From assembly GCF_028453695.1 (NCBI RefSeq), contig NC_135781.1, positions 806,001 through 870,000 on the forward strand: DNA of 64,000 nucleotides. Reading direction: 5' to 3'. The stretch comes from Augochlora pura. Taxonomy: Eukaryota > Arthropoda > Insecta > Hymenoptera > Halictidae. Position 1 is the first letter of the stretch; each line of letters opens with the position of its first letter. This document shows, one piece after another, positions 38,101 through 50,187 of the stretch. The notes under the pieces were generated by a model. It was not told where the DNA came from. It did no database searches and saw only the letters and a program-made list of their open reading frames with translations. A program made the position numbers and the translations under genes.

Positions 38101-41016
38101 GTTACGCCTGGGAATTCTATACGGAGGGCTTGGACTGCGCTTTCTCGATTTCGTATTCTTCTTTCGGTTTTTAGAGGTTTGAAAGGATTGGGGAGAGGTA
38201 CGCGAGGATGGTGAACTGTCTCCACTGTCCTTTTCACGAGATTTCGACCTAACAGGACTTACGTCTCTGTCAATTTTCGGTATTTTATTTGGAGATGTCT
38301 GAGGTTGCTTAGATCGCGACTTGTTAATTATTTTCCTATGCGAGGACTTCGAGGAAGTGGAAGATTTATCGACTAACGACGACGAAGAGCTCCGTGAGTT
38401 GGAACCCTTCGAGTCTTTCGCCTTAGAATCGCTGCTCCCACTTCCTCTACAGCTCACGGGCAACGTTGCCGAACTACTAATTAGCTCAGACAGAATCTGA
38501 GAACCTTTGGAGCTATTACTGTTTAGGTTACCACTACTATTACTAGACAATCGAGGGTCTTTCTTTTGACTTGTTCGATGCGACACAGCATCTTTATTTG
38601 CGTTACCACTGAAATTTTTATTATTATTATTATTGTTGAGGTTCGTATTAGCATTATTGTTATTACTAGCGTTTATCGTCGCAGTATCGGAGCCGGCAAG
38701 ATTTGTTGGAGACTTGTTGATAGTGCTAGTCACAGCCTGTTTCGAAAGTAACTGCTGTTTTAATTGATCTGAAAGTACAGTGTTTGTATTTGCCGCTAGC
38801 TGCGTTTGGCCTTCACCCCGCGTATCCTTTTGTGTTGGTGTACTTATTCGCTGCCGTGGATCCATGCTTGATACTGCTACATCTTGAGCTGGTGTTGTTT
38901 TTAATCTTGGATCACGAGACACAGGCTTAGCTGATGCTACTGCTATACTACTAGCCGGCGCTATTCGTGGACCATTGTTCGACCCTGCATTTTTCAGGAG
39001 TGAAGCAGTCGCTGCTGGAAACTGTAAAAGAGAACAAAAGCTTTAGTATAATAAATGCACGCTTAAGACAGGAATTCTATTCAACTATATTTACTTGTTT
39101 TGTTGCTGGTTTTGCTGGCTGAGGTGGCATAGGGAGTGCGACAGATTTCCCTTGCGTCGTAGTATCCACGCTGGGTGTAACTTGAGTCGTAGCCGCAACC
39201 TACATACAAAGTAAAGGTTGTTCGTTAGGCTTGCTCATTTCATTTGTCTGTCATAAAATGTTATCTTCACTTACCAATTCTGCTTTCAAATTTCCTGCCT
39301 GTTTATCCAGCTGCCGTTGCTGTTGTTCCAAATTAGCCTTAGCCTGAAGTAATTCTAATTCAATTTTTTTCTTCTGCAATTCTAATAATTCTCGTTGTTT
39401 CTTTAGTAACTGTTCCCGCATCGCTGCTTCTGTCGGTGTTACAGGATCGCCCGGAGGCATCTTAACAGGTGCTACAATTGGTTGTGATACAATCGCGGTT
39501 GTAGATTGTTGAGGCTAAAAATGGTTAAATAACATCGTTAGAAGAGTGCTACGAATTACAGTAGCAATTAGAGCTCATACTATCTGAGTTCTTTTCTAAG
39601 TGTTCTATCACTACTTATACTAAAAGCATCAAGTATGTAGACTTAAGTTGGTTAAGCATCCGAGCTCAGCGGTTATAATCAAGTTCGTGAATTAGAGCAA
39701 TAGTAAGAGCCCTAATGGATATGTATAAAATGATTCTTCTAACCATAGAGAAAAATCGGGGATTTACGTGAATAGATCCCGAAGAAACGCTAGTAGGGGA
39801 GGCAGTGATTGGCCAGGCAGGATCAATACTTTGCACCCGTACATCCAAGGAAAACAACTTCTTCGCGGGGAAAACGTCGTTCCATGTTTGCCTCAACTTC
39901 CACATGCTGGCTCGTGTGTTCTCATCCACCTGTTTATTTATGCACAATTACTATTTCTGTATCTCCTATAGATCTTGCTTAGCAAGGGAGTGTATCCATG
40001 TTCAACATAACAAGGAAGTGATAGTACAATAACCCAATATTGATTAAACAATTATCTTATAACATCACAGGGGATAAGATAGTCTCATGGTTGCAATCCT
40101 ATTTCTTCTCTTCTCTCGCAAATATGGCATACACAGCAACATACAACGTATATGATACATATGAAAAGAGAAACATACCTTTTCGAATACTCCACAAAAT
40201 GTGTTTACAATATTTTGTGTGAAGAGATTTAAATATGCTCCGTTTACATTCTTCACAATCGAATCGATCAAATACAGAACAGGTAATTTGATGTCACTTC
40301 TCACCTATTGAAACAAAATATATTTCATTTAAATCTGAATTTGAAATCTAAGGACAAATAAAAGCTATTATTTCATACCACAAATAATTTCACATAAAAA
40401 GAAGGAGAATTAAATGCTATATGTGCATAGACGACTGCTATACTTTAGAACACTTTTATTTTTGAAAAAAAAAAACAAATTTATTCTGCATCCTAGACTA
40501 GTTAATACTTTAAGCAATTTCTGGAATAAAATAAGAAGAAGCTTGTTTTACTTTATGTAAACACAAGTTATAAACAACTATATTTATACTTCCTGTAAGT
40601 AATAATTCATAATTATAATACTTCTTACATAATTAAGTAAAAAAGGGTATGAAACATAGCTTGGTTACATCCAGCAATAAAGATATAGTAATGATTGATG
40701 TTTGTAAACAAAATATAAGAAATAAATTTTCAATGTACCTATATATTATATAGACAATAATAATTTATGTTAAACAAATATTGCAACGGCGTAAGAACAA
40801 CTTTGTCACAGACAGGAGCATTCCCTATAGCAATTCTAATAAATAACAAACCTTTTGCAGATGATTCTCGACTGCTTGCACAATTGCTGGTGCATGTTCA
40901 ATGTTGTCCTCAGCCAGCATGGTAAGCATATTAATTAATGGCTTGCTATTGATTGTGAGGTCGGAGAGTGATGAGATATACTCATCCGCTATCTCCTTAG
41001 ACTTTGTTGACGTCAT
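32170..41016 (-). CDS. Pcf11: Pre-mRNA cleavage complex II protein Pcf11
   Basis: Scaffold of cleavage factor IIm that binds the RNA polymerase II C-terminal domain and couples 3'-end cleavage to termination. Fifteen coding exons on the minus strand start at 41,016, 40,304, 39,929, 39,514, 39,199, 39,021, 37,376, 37,182, 35,721, 35,389, 34,926, 34,553, 34,255, 33,322 and 32,510 and end at 40,852, 40,179, 39,744, 39,275, 39,095, 37,803, 37,262, 35,812, 35,479, 35,037, 34,662, 34,327, 34,014, 32,797 and 32,170. All phases match and give 1,907 residues, near the fly length. Order: CTD-interacting domain (LPVLYLIDSIVKNV), a Q/K/L coiled coil, a Ser/Arg/Lys-rich disordered region with two RDPR(L) motifs, a Gly/Pro/Met-rich repeat region, two conserved beta-rich segments, and two Cys/His zinc fingers (CSSCGARF...HHLDWH; CQVCHDAF...YHPLC). 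An acidic tail of about 170 residues follows. Confidence 0.96.
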
Positions 41017-41072
41017 GATGTTGCCAGTTGAGAAGAGCAACAAATCTTCGTCAAATGGACAGAGGTAATTAC

Positions 41073-42778
41073 ACTGCGGCATAAAGAAAACAGGTGTTAA
41101 ACAAACAAATGAAAAGAACACATTTTCTTTATTTATCTTTTATTAATGTCTTAAATTCAAGCACGTGACCTTATTGATTTATCTTATGATGCAACTGTTG
41201 CTATGGTTTTCTGAGCCACTTTTAATAAGAAAGAATTCATAGACTTAACACTTTACTTGATAATCGTTTAGACATTTCAAGGTTCACAATTCAAAAATTA
41301 TTCAGCATCTTTTTTTTAAATATAATACAGTCGCTCGAGAACCTATTAAGCTTCTGGTAGAACAAGTGTTAAATACAACTTGAACGTAAATTAATTACAA
41401 AATCTTGTTATCCACAGAAACACAAAGCTACTCGGATGTTTATATAGCGAAATAGAGATAGTAAAAATTCGCTTATCGCCAATAGTAAAACTCAATGAAC
41501 AACTGAATAAACATTAGTCATCACTGCGTGTATACGAACGTGACACCACAAGCAAAATTAGGGACACACAAATAAGTGAGGCTTTTCAGTGAGAAGGTGA
41601 TATACGTGGATCGCTTTTCCTTGGCTTTCTGCGACGGTTAAGACATCGCACTTTTATTGAATTATATGTAGGCCAAAAAGTAATTAACACAATATTTACA
41701 AAATTCGGAAAAATTTTATTTCTAGCGAGATCTGTGCTCGAGATCGTTGACCTCGGGCAGCCTAAATTGATAAGAGGAAATTAGCGCATTAACTGTTTCT
41801 ATTTATGTAATATTATCTGGAACCTTTTCACGAGAGATTGATAGACTTTACACGCATATCGATTTTTTTTCCATTTGCCCACGGGATTCTAACAGTTTCG
41901 GAAAATCGGTTCTCGTCGCACAGAGTCTTCTCAATGTTCATGCAACGTTCTAGAAGTTCAGCACAAATACCAAAGTGTACACGAATAATGAGCACGCATC
42001 TGGATTTCCTGAACGCCCGTTCAGCGAACTTGAACGACGTTCGGTTTCACAAGCTTTCACGTATAACTGGCTAGTACCACCGTGAACACCGTAAGCGACA
42101 CTGGCCGACATTTACCTTCTTTAACGCATTTCGAATAACAGGAATATCCCGTACCGACGATTATTTTGACTTTTCGCGATAATCACGCGGACTCCGCTGC
42201 TTACACTGAACGGGATATCCACGTAAAATGGCTACCATTCCTTTGTACCTTATAACGGGATTACAATTGTAGAACCGTCGCCGCGATTGGCGAGTTTTCT
42301 CGATCTGTCGGTTGAATTTCAGGAAACGACCAGTCACAGGCTTCGTTATATACTCGGGCGCAACCAGCTTGCTTGATAGTGGCAAAGTTTCACAATTGTC
42401 CCGCGTAAGTCGCTGTCGAGCAAAACTTAAGAATTCAGGCGTGTTTTCATTAACGCGATTAATTTAAATGCACACGCGTGTTTAAAGCGGTTAACGACAC
42501 TGATCGACAACAACGGATATAAGATATATAATAAGACGACTTTCTTTCGTAGGTATTAAGAAGTTGTGATTTAAAAATTCGTCAAAATTGTTGACCGCGG
42601 CAACAAATTTATCTGTCAAGAACTACCCACTCGTTAGACACTAGTGGCCTTCGGCGTACTAAACTGTACTGAGCAGTGTCGGGGGCGAAGCGCTCAGGTA
42701 TGCGAGAACGGGTATAGAAATTGCTTCTCTCTGATTGGTTGACACTTTCGTGTAAGCAGCGCTACCCCCACAGCTTTA
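41073..42778 (-). other. Pcf11 5' UTR, first intron and promoter region
   Basis: The coding exon is preceded by an acceptor (TTTATGCCGCAG) at about 41,074, so at least one untranslated exon lies upstream, probably in the GC-richer DNA at 42.0-42.6 kb. No other gene is recognised. A short donor-like site on the plus strand (CTCAG followed by GTATGC, near 42,695) could belong to a divergent plus-strand transcript. Confidence 0.45.
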
Positions 42779-43109
42779 GACAAAGAGGGGGAACAACGAA
42801 TAAGCGAGAGAGCACGACGTCAACACAAACAAGCGAAACAAGTCACATCAACGAACAATGTGGCTCGTCTCACTTTACAATGCTCGATCTCACTCTGTTC
42901 GCGCACCGTTTGCCTGGCGCCTGATTTGACGTACATTTTCAAACGGTAACATTTCTACGATTATTAAAACTTTCGAGAACTCGTAATGCTATGTTTTAGG
43001 TCATATTTTCTGGTTTATGATTTTACAAATTTTGTTATTTCAGGTATCCTAGTAATTGTCAACTGAACACGGGCAACAATCAATATTCTATCAGGTTGGT
43101 GCATACGAA

Positions 43110-43493
43110 ATGTTGGATTTATTTACACGTGAACATTTGTTTCCTTGTTTTCATTACGCTTTTGCTTTTAGCGTAACCTCGTTCATAGTCGTATTGTCTA
43201 TAACCAAAGTCACGAGATTATTACTTGTGATGAAAAAAGGGTTCTTTACGGCAATAGGAAAGGCTGTGCTCGATGGCTTGATAGGAATGAGGCTTCTGCT
43301 CATACTTCAAGGCCACCGCTTGCCACGAGGGAAACTATCTTGGTCACCGATATACATATTTATAATATTTGTTATATATGTTTTATTAACTATGCGATGC
43401 ACACAGTCTACACCGCGAATTCCGGAACGAATTCAAGAAAATAATTCGCAAAGCCCATATACTGACGCATTTCCTTTGTATTCGCAGGTATAG
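43110..43493 (+). CDS. Unassigned small two-span membrane protein ORF
   Basis: I do not recognise this protein. From the first ATG after an acceptor-like site (TTTTGTTATTTCAG ending near 43,044) there are 127 codons. Residues about 9-35 and 82-98 are strongly hydrophobic (FIVVLSI; IYIFIIFVIYVLL), suggesting two transmembrane helices separated by a basic loop (MKKGFF, GHRLPRGK). The C-terminal 30 residues are polar and Pro/Gln/Ser-rich. The last codons contain CAG followed by GTATAG, so this could be an internal exon ending at about 43,486. In-frame stops lie directly upstream of the acceptor. The ORF sits between the two arms of a repeat and head-to-head with Pcf11. It could be a real small gene or a chance ORF. 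Confidence 0.35.
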   Translation: MLDLFTREHLFPCFHYAFAFSVTSFIVVLSITKVTRLLLVMKKGFFTAIGKAVLDGLIGMRLLLILQGHRLPRGKLSWSPIYIFIIFVIYVLLTMRCTQSTPRIPERIQENNSQSPYTDAFPLYSQV

Positions 43494-43982
43494 GCGAGTT
43501 TAGCAACCGGAAAGCGGATGCTCGGCTTAAGAATTGGAGGATAATGCGGAGTCACGTTAAAGCTAAGCTAAACCTGTGTACCTCGGACGTTATAAAATAA
43601 ACCATAAAAGGTTTTGTTGTCAGTAATGATCCGGCACCGCAACCGAACTGAATCAATAGTCTAACATCTTCGGTTGACATTACCTGGCTCAGGTATTTCT
43701 GGCCTGGTTTTAAATAAGAGGCATGAGTTAGGTCCGAAGGAAACCGTGCCCCATTAAAAGCTGCTAAAAGAACGCTCCAGTGCCTCCGCTATTGCCCGAT
43801 GTATTGTTTAAATATCGTGCAAGTATATCGGTACAGTAACACATTTTAAATTTCTAACTCCTGTAATCGCTTGCATCGCGCCGCTACTAAGATGCGCGAA
43901 AAGAGTGAGACCGCAAGCAGGTAAAATAAGAGGGCTTAGGTTATCGTCCATGTGGACACTCAACATAGAGCCCGATGGTTTT

Positions 43983-43984
<2 letters not shown>

Positions 43985-44034
<50 letters not shown>
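43985..44034. repeat. (TC)25 microsatellite
   Basis: Uninterrupted TC dinucleotides. In copy A of the surrounding repeat the same place (about 28,682-28,694) has only about six units, so the tract has expanded here or contracted there. Confidence 0.95.
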
Positions 44035-44037
<3 letters not shown>

Positions 44038-44105
44038 CATTTTCCGTTCTCTTCCTATACCAACTGTGTGTGTACCGAATGCGCATTAAAATGGTGGGGA
44101 TAAAA

Positions 44106-45225
44106 GCGCTTAGAAAGAAGAAATAGAAATAGCTCACGATGAGAAGGCACTACTGTAAATTCAACGGTGCAACATGTTTGTATTACATTATAGATATTTG
44201 AACACATCTAAGTATGTAATTGGTTCATGCAAAGTTAATTCGATGAATCAAATGTAATTGACATTAGAAAATGAGGCGAAATATAAGTGACAAATAAATT
44301 TGCGTTTTTTACTTATAGATTGCTGCAACTACATTTAAAATATGTAGTAAAAAAATTTAAAGAATTCAAATTGTATCTGAAATGTTACAATTTTATACAT
44401 GCTTGTAGAACGAAGAAATCAAGTAATACACGGCTTGAATGTACTGTATATACGTGAAGTAAATGAGGAACCCGCGTATATATTTGTACTGTGGAATTTA
44501 ATGCAAACAAATTAAATGAAAGCATATGCCAACGTCGTGCGTGTAATGCGAAATTTGAAATTGTTTGCGTTCATGCAACACGTTTGCCAACATTTCGTTC
44601 GGAACGCACCACAAATTGCATGTAGTAACCATCGACAAATCGAATATTGTATGTACATATTGTAACTTGGATATTCATTCGAACCTGATGTATGAATGAG
44701 TAGTAAACCGATAAAAATCGTAAACTGTTATTTCGCGCGTACTATTAAATTAACTGTAATTATCCGTCGAGGTGAGAAACGCTAACGGCGTAATAGTCGC
44801 ATTTGATTTATTTGTTGCGCGTGAGTCCTTACGGGGCTCTAATGATTTCTAAAACGAGGCAACGTCACGAGTCAATGGCGGGGTCGGGTGAAAACGTCAT
44901 TTTGACAGGATGGCAGAGCATCTCGCGTGCAAGTCTCGATTTCTGTTGAGCGCGCGTTCTTTTTTTACTTTGTGAAAATGAAGCGCCGTGTGTTCAGTGA
45001 ACCGCGGAGAAGTGACGAACGAGGAATAATGCCGTAAATAGGTATTTCTCATCGGCGCGTTCGAAAAGAAAAGTGTACATTTCGTTCGAAGCATATCGCG
45101 CATAAGTTTTCGAATCGCCGTGAACGCCTGAGCAATCGTGTAAAGGATTGCACTTGTGCCGTGCTCGCCAAATGCATCGTTAGTTTTACACAGGACTCCT
45201 GACCGTAACACGGCGCGGATGTGTG
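44106..45225 (+). other. Rab30 upstream region and 5' UTR
   Basis: A/T-rich up to about 44.8 kb, then GC-richer DNA to the Rab30 start codon, consistent with promoter and 5' UTR. The minus-strand open frame at 44.9-45.2 kb is a shadow. A seven-codon upstream ORF (45,219-45,239) overlaps the Rab30 start in another frame. Confidence 0.5.
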
Positions 45226-46284
45226 ATGGAGGATTATAAATTTCTCTTTAAAGTTGTTCTCGTGGGAAACGCGGGCGTCGGCAAGACTTGCCTCGTGCGC
45301 AGATTTACCCAGGTATATACACGGCCCTTTTAGTTTAACAATATTTTCTGTGCATTATTTATATTTTAAATTCACGTGAAAATCACTTGAGAAAATATTT
45401 TATATCGTTACTGAATCATGTTTATTAATTTCCATAAGTTTTATATGTTTCCTTTCCCATGTACCTTCGGTTCTCAAAAAATTGTTTACAGGGATTATTT
45501 CCACCTGGTCAGGGTGCGACAATAGGTGTTGATTTTATGATTAAGACCGTAGAAGTTGAAAATGAGAAAGTTAAGGTATGCGTATGATGTAATGCATTAT
45601 GATTCATCCAATGTAGCAGCATATGCTTTTTCAAACGAGTTCATGCTACGTATAATCATTGTGGACTTTCTTTCAGCTTCAAATCTGGGACACTGCCGGA
45701 CAAGAAAGGTTTCGTTCAATAACTCAAAGTTATTATAGATCGGCGCATGCTTTAATTTTAGTCTATGATATCTCTTGTCAGCCTACATTTGATTGTTTAC
45801 CAGACTGGTTGAGAGAAATTGAAGAGTACGCGAGTAATAAAGTTCTTAGGATATTAGTAGGTATGTCTTATGTTTTTTTCTATAAGGAAATGTTGTTATT
45901 ATTGTTTATTTTTATCGTGCACAACTAAATTACAGGTAATAAAATTGATCGGGAAGATAGAGAAATACCGACGCATGTAGGAGAAGACTTTGCACAAAGA
46001 CAGGGAATGTACTTTTTGGAAACTTCTGCCAAAGAAGCAGAAAATGTGGAACGATTGTTCATGGAAATTGCAGCTGAACTTATGGAGGTAACGAAGCAAC
46101 GGATCGATTTGATCGTTTATTGAGAAACATTTGTCTTTGAATTAAATTATATATAGGTCAATGAACATTTTAGCAAGCACGTAGCAAGGAACTACCTAGA
46201 TATGAAACAAATACAACATCGATAAATGGAAAAACAACAGCAATCGGTGATACAAGTAACTGTGGTTGTAGTCGACTTTCTTAA
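45226..46284 (+). CDS. Rab30: Small GTPase Rab30
   Basis: Golgi-associated Rab GTPase. Five exons: 45,226-45,312; 45,492-45,575; 45,677-45,860; 45,936-46,087; 46,174-46,284. They join in frame to 205 residues. G1 GNAGVGKT, effector region GATIGVDFMIKTV, G3 WDTAGQERF, G4 NKID and G5 ETSAKE are all present. RSITQSYYRSAHALILVYDI and LPDWLREIEEYA are characteristic of Rab30. I chose the acceptor ending at 46,173 for the last exon because it continues as QARSKEL, as in other Rab30 proteins, and ends in NCGCSRLS, with a CXC prenylation motif near the C-terminus. An alternative acceptor 17 bases upstream (ending at 46,156) gives a protein without any C-terminal cysteine. The gene is head-to-head with Pcf11 (or the small ORF) and tail-to-tail with the SDR gene. 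Confidence 0.95.
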
Positions 46285-48302
46285 GTAGCTTTTATATATA
46301 ATATTAAGTCATTTAACAGAACACAAAGTTTCACTTGCTGCATATGCATATAGGAGAGTGTCATACAGTTTTTATAGACAATGGAGATTGAACATGATAT
46401 TAATCAATTCTTCTAGAATTAAAAAAAGAGACGATTCTGGTATCAGCACATCTTTGATATTATATGTTAGCATCTAGTGTTATATAATATAAATTATATC
46501 GACAGTTTTGTTGCAAAAAAAAAATATTTAATACTTTAAACGAAAAATGAACTTTAAGTGTGTTGAATATTTGTTCAGAAAATAGTATGTTTTCAGAGAG
46601 ATTAATTAACGGAGATTTTTCGTTACGATTTTATATGGTTGCTTTATACGAATAATAAATTATTTGAGGCCTGTGTTAGGGCATTTAACAATATTTCCAT
46701 AAATAGAATTATGCTATATTTTTTTATAGTATCTTTTGTTGTGTTGGAAAGTACAAATAAATATCTCAAATTTGATGACTAAATTTAAAGTCGTCACAGT
46801 GGATATAACGTTTTTACTAAAACTTGTAAGCCTAAATATTGTCCAGAATTTTTTGAAATGTGCAATATACGTCTAAGTATTTATTACATTGCTGTAAAAA
46901 TTTATCGAAGCAATTGATTCTATACCTTTTTAATATATGATACATAACAAACATTATTATAAAATAGTTTTTTATATCGATCACACAATTTTCAGTAGCA
47001 GGATTTGTACTACCAAAGTTTTGTTGTATTTGTTTAGAATTTTATCCATGGTTTTCAAGCAACAAGAATTATTGCTTGTTCCATTTATGCATTGTTTAAT
47101 GTTATTATTTATGAATAGTTTATTATTGTCTATATTTTATCAATATCACAATGTTTTTCGCACATTGCTCTAGTCCTTGTACCTATTACATTGTAATAAA
47201 TTTATATATATAGGTATACAATAAGTATGCATTTTTATTAGATGATAATGTGCACGTCATATTTTTTGTCTGAATTCTCCGTTTTTGTACGATTACTATC
47301 AAGCAAATCGAACATTTCTAAAATAGGATCATTATATAGATGATACTCTTTTTAAGAAGTATTATTTGTGATTACAAATAATATCACATTTATCCGTAGT
47401 TGGAACAGTTTACAATAATATTAAAACTAGAATTGTATGTGTGAAAAAGGATAGAATGATTCTTTTGTTAATCATGAAACTTCAGGTGTATGTCTCTTAT
47501 TTAAATATATACTGACGGTAATACATTAAAAAGCATTGTGATCCTTGTGCAATTAAGTTATTTCAACTGGAATAGTAAAGCTTCAAATTGCTCTCGCTGT
47601 GCAATAACATGTTCATTGTTAATAACATATACTGTAAATTTTGAAGTTTATTAAACATAAAAGAAGGCTTGTAATTAATCTGTACTGATAAAAACATATC
47701 AGTTCGTATGTGGACAAAAAGGTAACTGTAAAACGAGGGACTTTTTAACTTTTTATCAACAAATTATTGACTTAAATACGTAACATGTAAAGGGTGTTAA
47801 AAACCCTTATTATCGAATCATTTGAAGAAATATCATTTCAAGGAATTAATTCCGCAGGTGTAGGAAAAAAGTGAAATATATCATTTTTTCTTATGCAAGA
47901 TTGTTTGGGTCACCTCTTATTATGCAAGATTGCATAGATTACATCGTTTTTGTTCCATTAGCTTGCGTTCATAAACATTCGCTTAATATGTACATCACAT
48001 AAATTTCAGTATACTATTAAGAATAAATTTTACAAGAAATATCTTACAGACGTTTCAAATTGGCAAGTTTCTCAACTGTTGTATATTATATAAATTATTG
48101 TGAACGTTTATAAATTTGCTGAGCAAGTATTCCATATAAATAAATAAATTATACTATAAAACTACACGTTTGAGTACCAAATTGTTTCTTATCGGTGACA
48201 CTAATTGTATTAACTTACGAATTAATTGTCCATTTATTTTATAAATAATAATTAAATACAGTGTTCAATTTTTAAAGTGGTCAATAGTTATTTATAACGT
48301 TA
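46285..48302 (+). other. Rab30 3' UTR and convergent spacer
   Basis: About 2 kb of strongly A/T-rich DNA. Several plus-strand AATAAA sites (one near 46,756) could end the Rab30 mRNA. A minus-strand AATAAA at 48,233-48,238 is suitably placed for the SDR gene, 65 bp past its stop. No other gene is seen. Confidence 0.5.
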
Positions 48303-50187
48303 TTACATATACTGAAATATATTTGTATGTTGTACTTGTTGAAGTGACAAGTCGAGTAATTTGTCCTGGACAGACGTGTCCAAAGCATCTGGATGTGCTG
48401 GACTAGGAATACAGTTACTGATATACACACCGCCGTTATTTTCAATAGCTTTATTCACAGCTGCGTACACAATGGGTGTAGCTCCTTGTATTGGAGTCTG
48501 AAAGCATATTTCTTCGTTAAATATCTAGTTTTTAAACTTATACGATATCAATTTCTTAAAGAGTCAGACTACTGTGAAATTCGAAAATTTTGTTTTCGAT
48601 TAAATGATAGTTTAATGTTTGAATAAATCTTTCTACTTCGAAAAAATCATTAAATTAATGCCTGTAGACGATATTTCTAATAATTATTTTTTTATTTTTA
48701 TTGTTTTTACTGGTTAATAACGTATAAAAAAATAAAAGACCGACTCGATCAAATACTTGGTAGTCTAGCTCTTTAATATTTTGCTTACCTTAATAATAAA
48801 TCGTAATAATGATTTGTATTTCCAAATGAAAGAATGTATGAAAAGGTCCGTAAACACTACACCCGGATGTACGGCATACACGTTTATATTATAGCCCGCT
48901 TCTTTGAATAGCTTTTGCAACTTTACAGTAGATACCACCTGTGCTAACTTACTTTGAGCATACGCATTCATAGTAATAAATCGACTCCTGTTCAGAAATC
49001 GAATTTTAGATTAATACATGACTTGCAAAAGGTAGAAATATAATTAGTCCAAAAATGATACAATACTTATTATTGATATCTTTGAAGTTAATTTTTCCCG
49101 GGAGGTGTGCAATAGAGCTAACATTAACGATTCTACTGGACTGTTGTGAATTTTTGGCACCACCAGCCTTCAATAATGGTAATAGAAGAATTGTTAATAA
49201 GAAGTGTGACAAATAATTCACGCCCCACTGTGATTCAAAACCATCTACAGTTTCCATATATGGAGTAAACATGATACCAGCTAGAAAGCAAAAATTAAAT
49301 TATACTGTAGACATGAATATTACATTAATGCATAGAAATTTGTAAATGGTAATAAAATTATATAACACAGATAGACTTTACCATTATTGATCAAGACATG
49401 AATTTCTGTGTAGTCTTTTTTTATTTGTGCTGCAAACTCTTTTACAGACTCCAAAGAGTCATTATTAATTTTGTAAACTTTTGCATTTCCACTTTTAATA
49501 CCAGACTGCCTAATCTGTTGAATGACTTCCTCACCAGCACTGGGTGTCCTGCAAGCTAAATATTTGTATTTTAAATGCATATTACACCAACGTTCTTAAA
49601 TAAATTTGTAAATAATTGAATTCACAACAATGGATGCAACATACCAATTATTACTTCCATGTCAAGTTCTAGTAGCATTTTAACTATTTCAACACCAATT
49701 CCCCTAGAGCCTCCTGTTACAATTGCAATTCTGCCAGTCTGCAGTGGACAATCTAAAAATATTATAATTGTGTAAAACTAGAATCTGCATTATTTGGCAT
49801 ATACGTTTATGTAAATTTAATGAGTAAATGAGTGCACAGTAGATATTGCCTGTGTTTAATGCCGTGAAATCACGACGTGTAAAAAATATTGTTGACAACT
49901 CGAACTTCGTATTTCTAATTGCGAAATGATCGAATATAGCGCACGATGCAATTTAAAGAATTCAAACGGTTGATAAAATTTTATTAACGCAATTACCAAG
50001 ACTCATTCCACTTACCGTTCCTATTGTGTTTTACGTTAGCCCAATCGTCTAGGACTCCTTTGACACCTAATAAGTTAAACTTCATATGGTAGAAAAGTTT
50101 AACTAAAAAGAGCGGCCAACTATCCTCGGATGTCCGATACATGAGAACACTCGCGATTAAAAGGCAAATAGATCCGAATAGTAACAT
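48303..50187 (-). CDS. DHRSX-like short-chain dehydrogenase/reductase
   Basis: NAD(P)-dependent oxidoreductase of the classical SDR superfamily. Six exons on the minus strand: 50,187-50,016; 49,752-49,645; 49,555-49,382; 49,280-49,067; 48,987-48,789; 48,497-48,303. They join in frame to 353 residues. An N-terminal hydrophobic segment (LLFGSICLLIASVLMY) should anchor it to a membrane, likely the ER or lipid droplets. The cofactor motif TGGSRGIG, the NNAGI motif, the catalytic Ser of VNVSSIAHL and the YAQSK active-site pair are all intact; HPGVVFTDL follows. The order and the HPGVV motif most resemble DHRSX and retinol-dehydrogenase-like proteins; the vertebrate DHRSX acts on polyprenol. The substrate here is not deducible. 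Confidence 0.88.

Larger units (their letters stand above)
42779..44105. mobile_element. Diverged relative of the inverted-repeat element (copy B)
   Basis: The right portion (about 43,890-44,105) aligns with 28,603-28,780 of copy A through GATGCGCGAAAAGAGTGAGA, TGTGGACACTC, a TC run, GATCAT..CCGTTCTCTT and AATGGTGGGGATAAA. The left portion (about 42,779-42,925) is a weaker match to 28,283-28,420, including GTCTCACT and TCTCACTCTGTTCGCGCA, inverted relative to the right arm. Copy B is about 0.8 kb longer because unrelated DNA with a 127-codon ORF lies between the arms. It is either a fuller element, a copy with an insertion, or two separate fragments. Confidence 0.4.

Noticed and set aside
46157..46225. 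Rab30 last exon from the acceptor ending at 46,156 as the main form
   Set aside because: It lacks the C-terminal cysteines and the QARSKE continuation found in other Rab30 proteins; kept only as a possible alternative.
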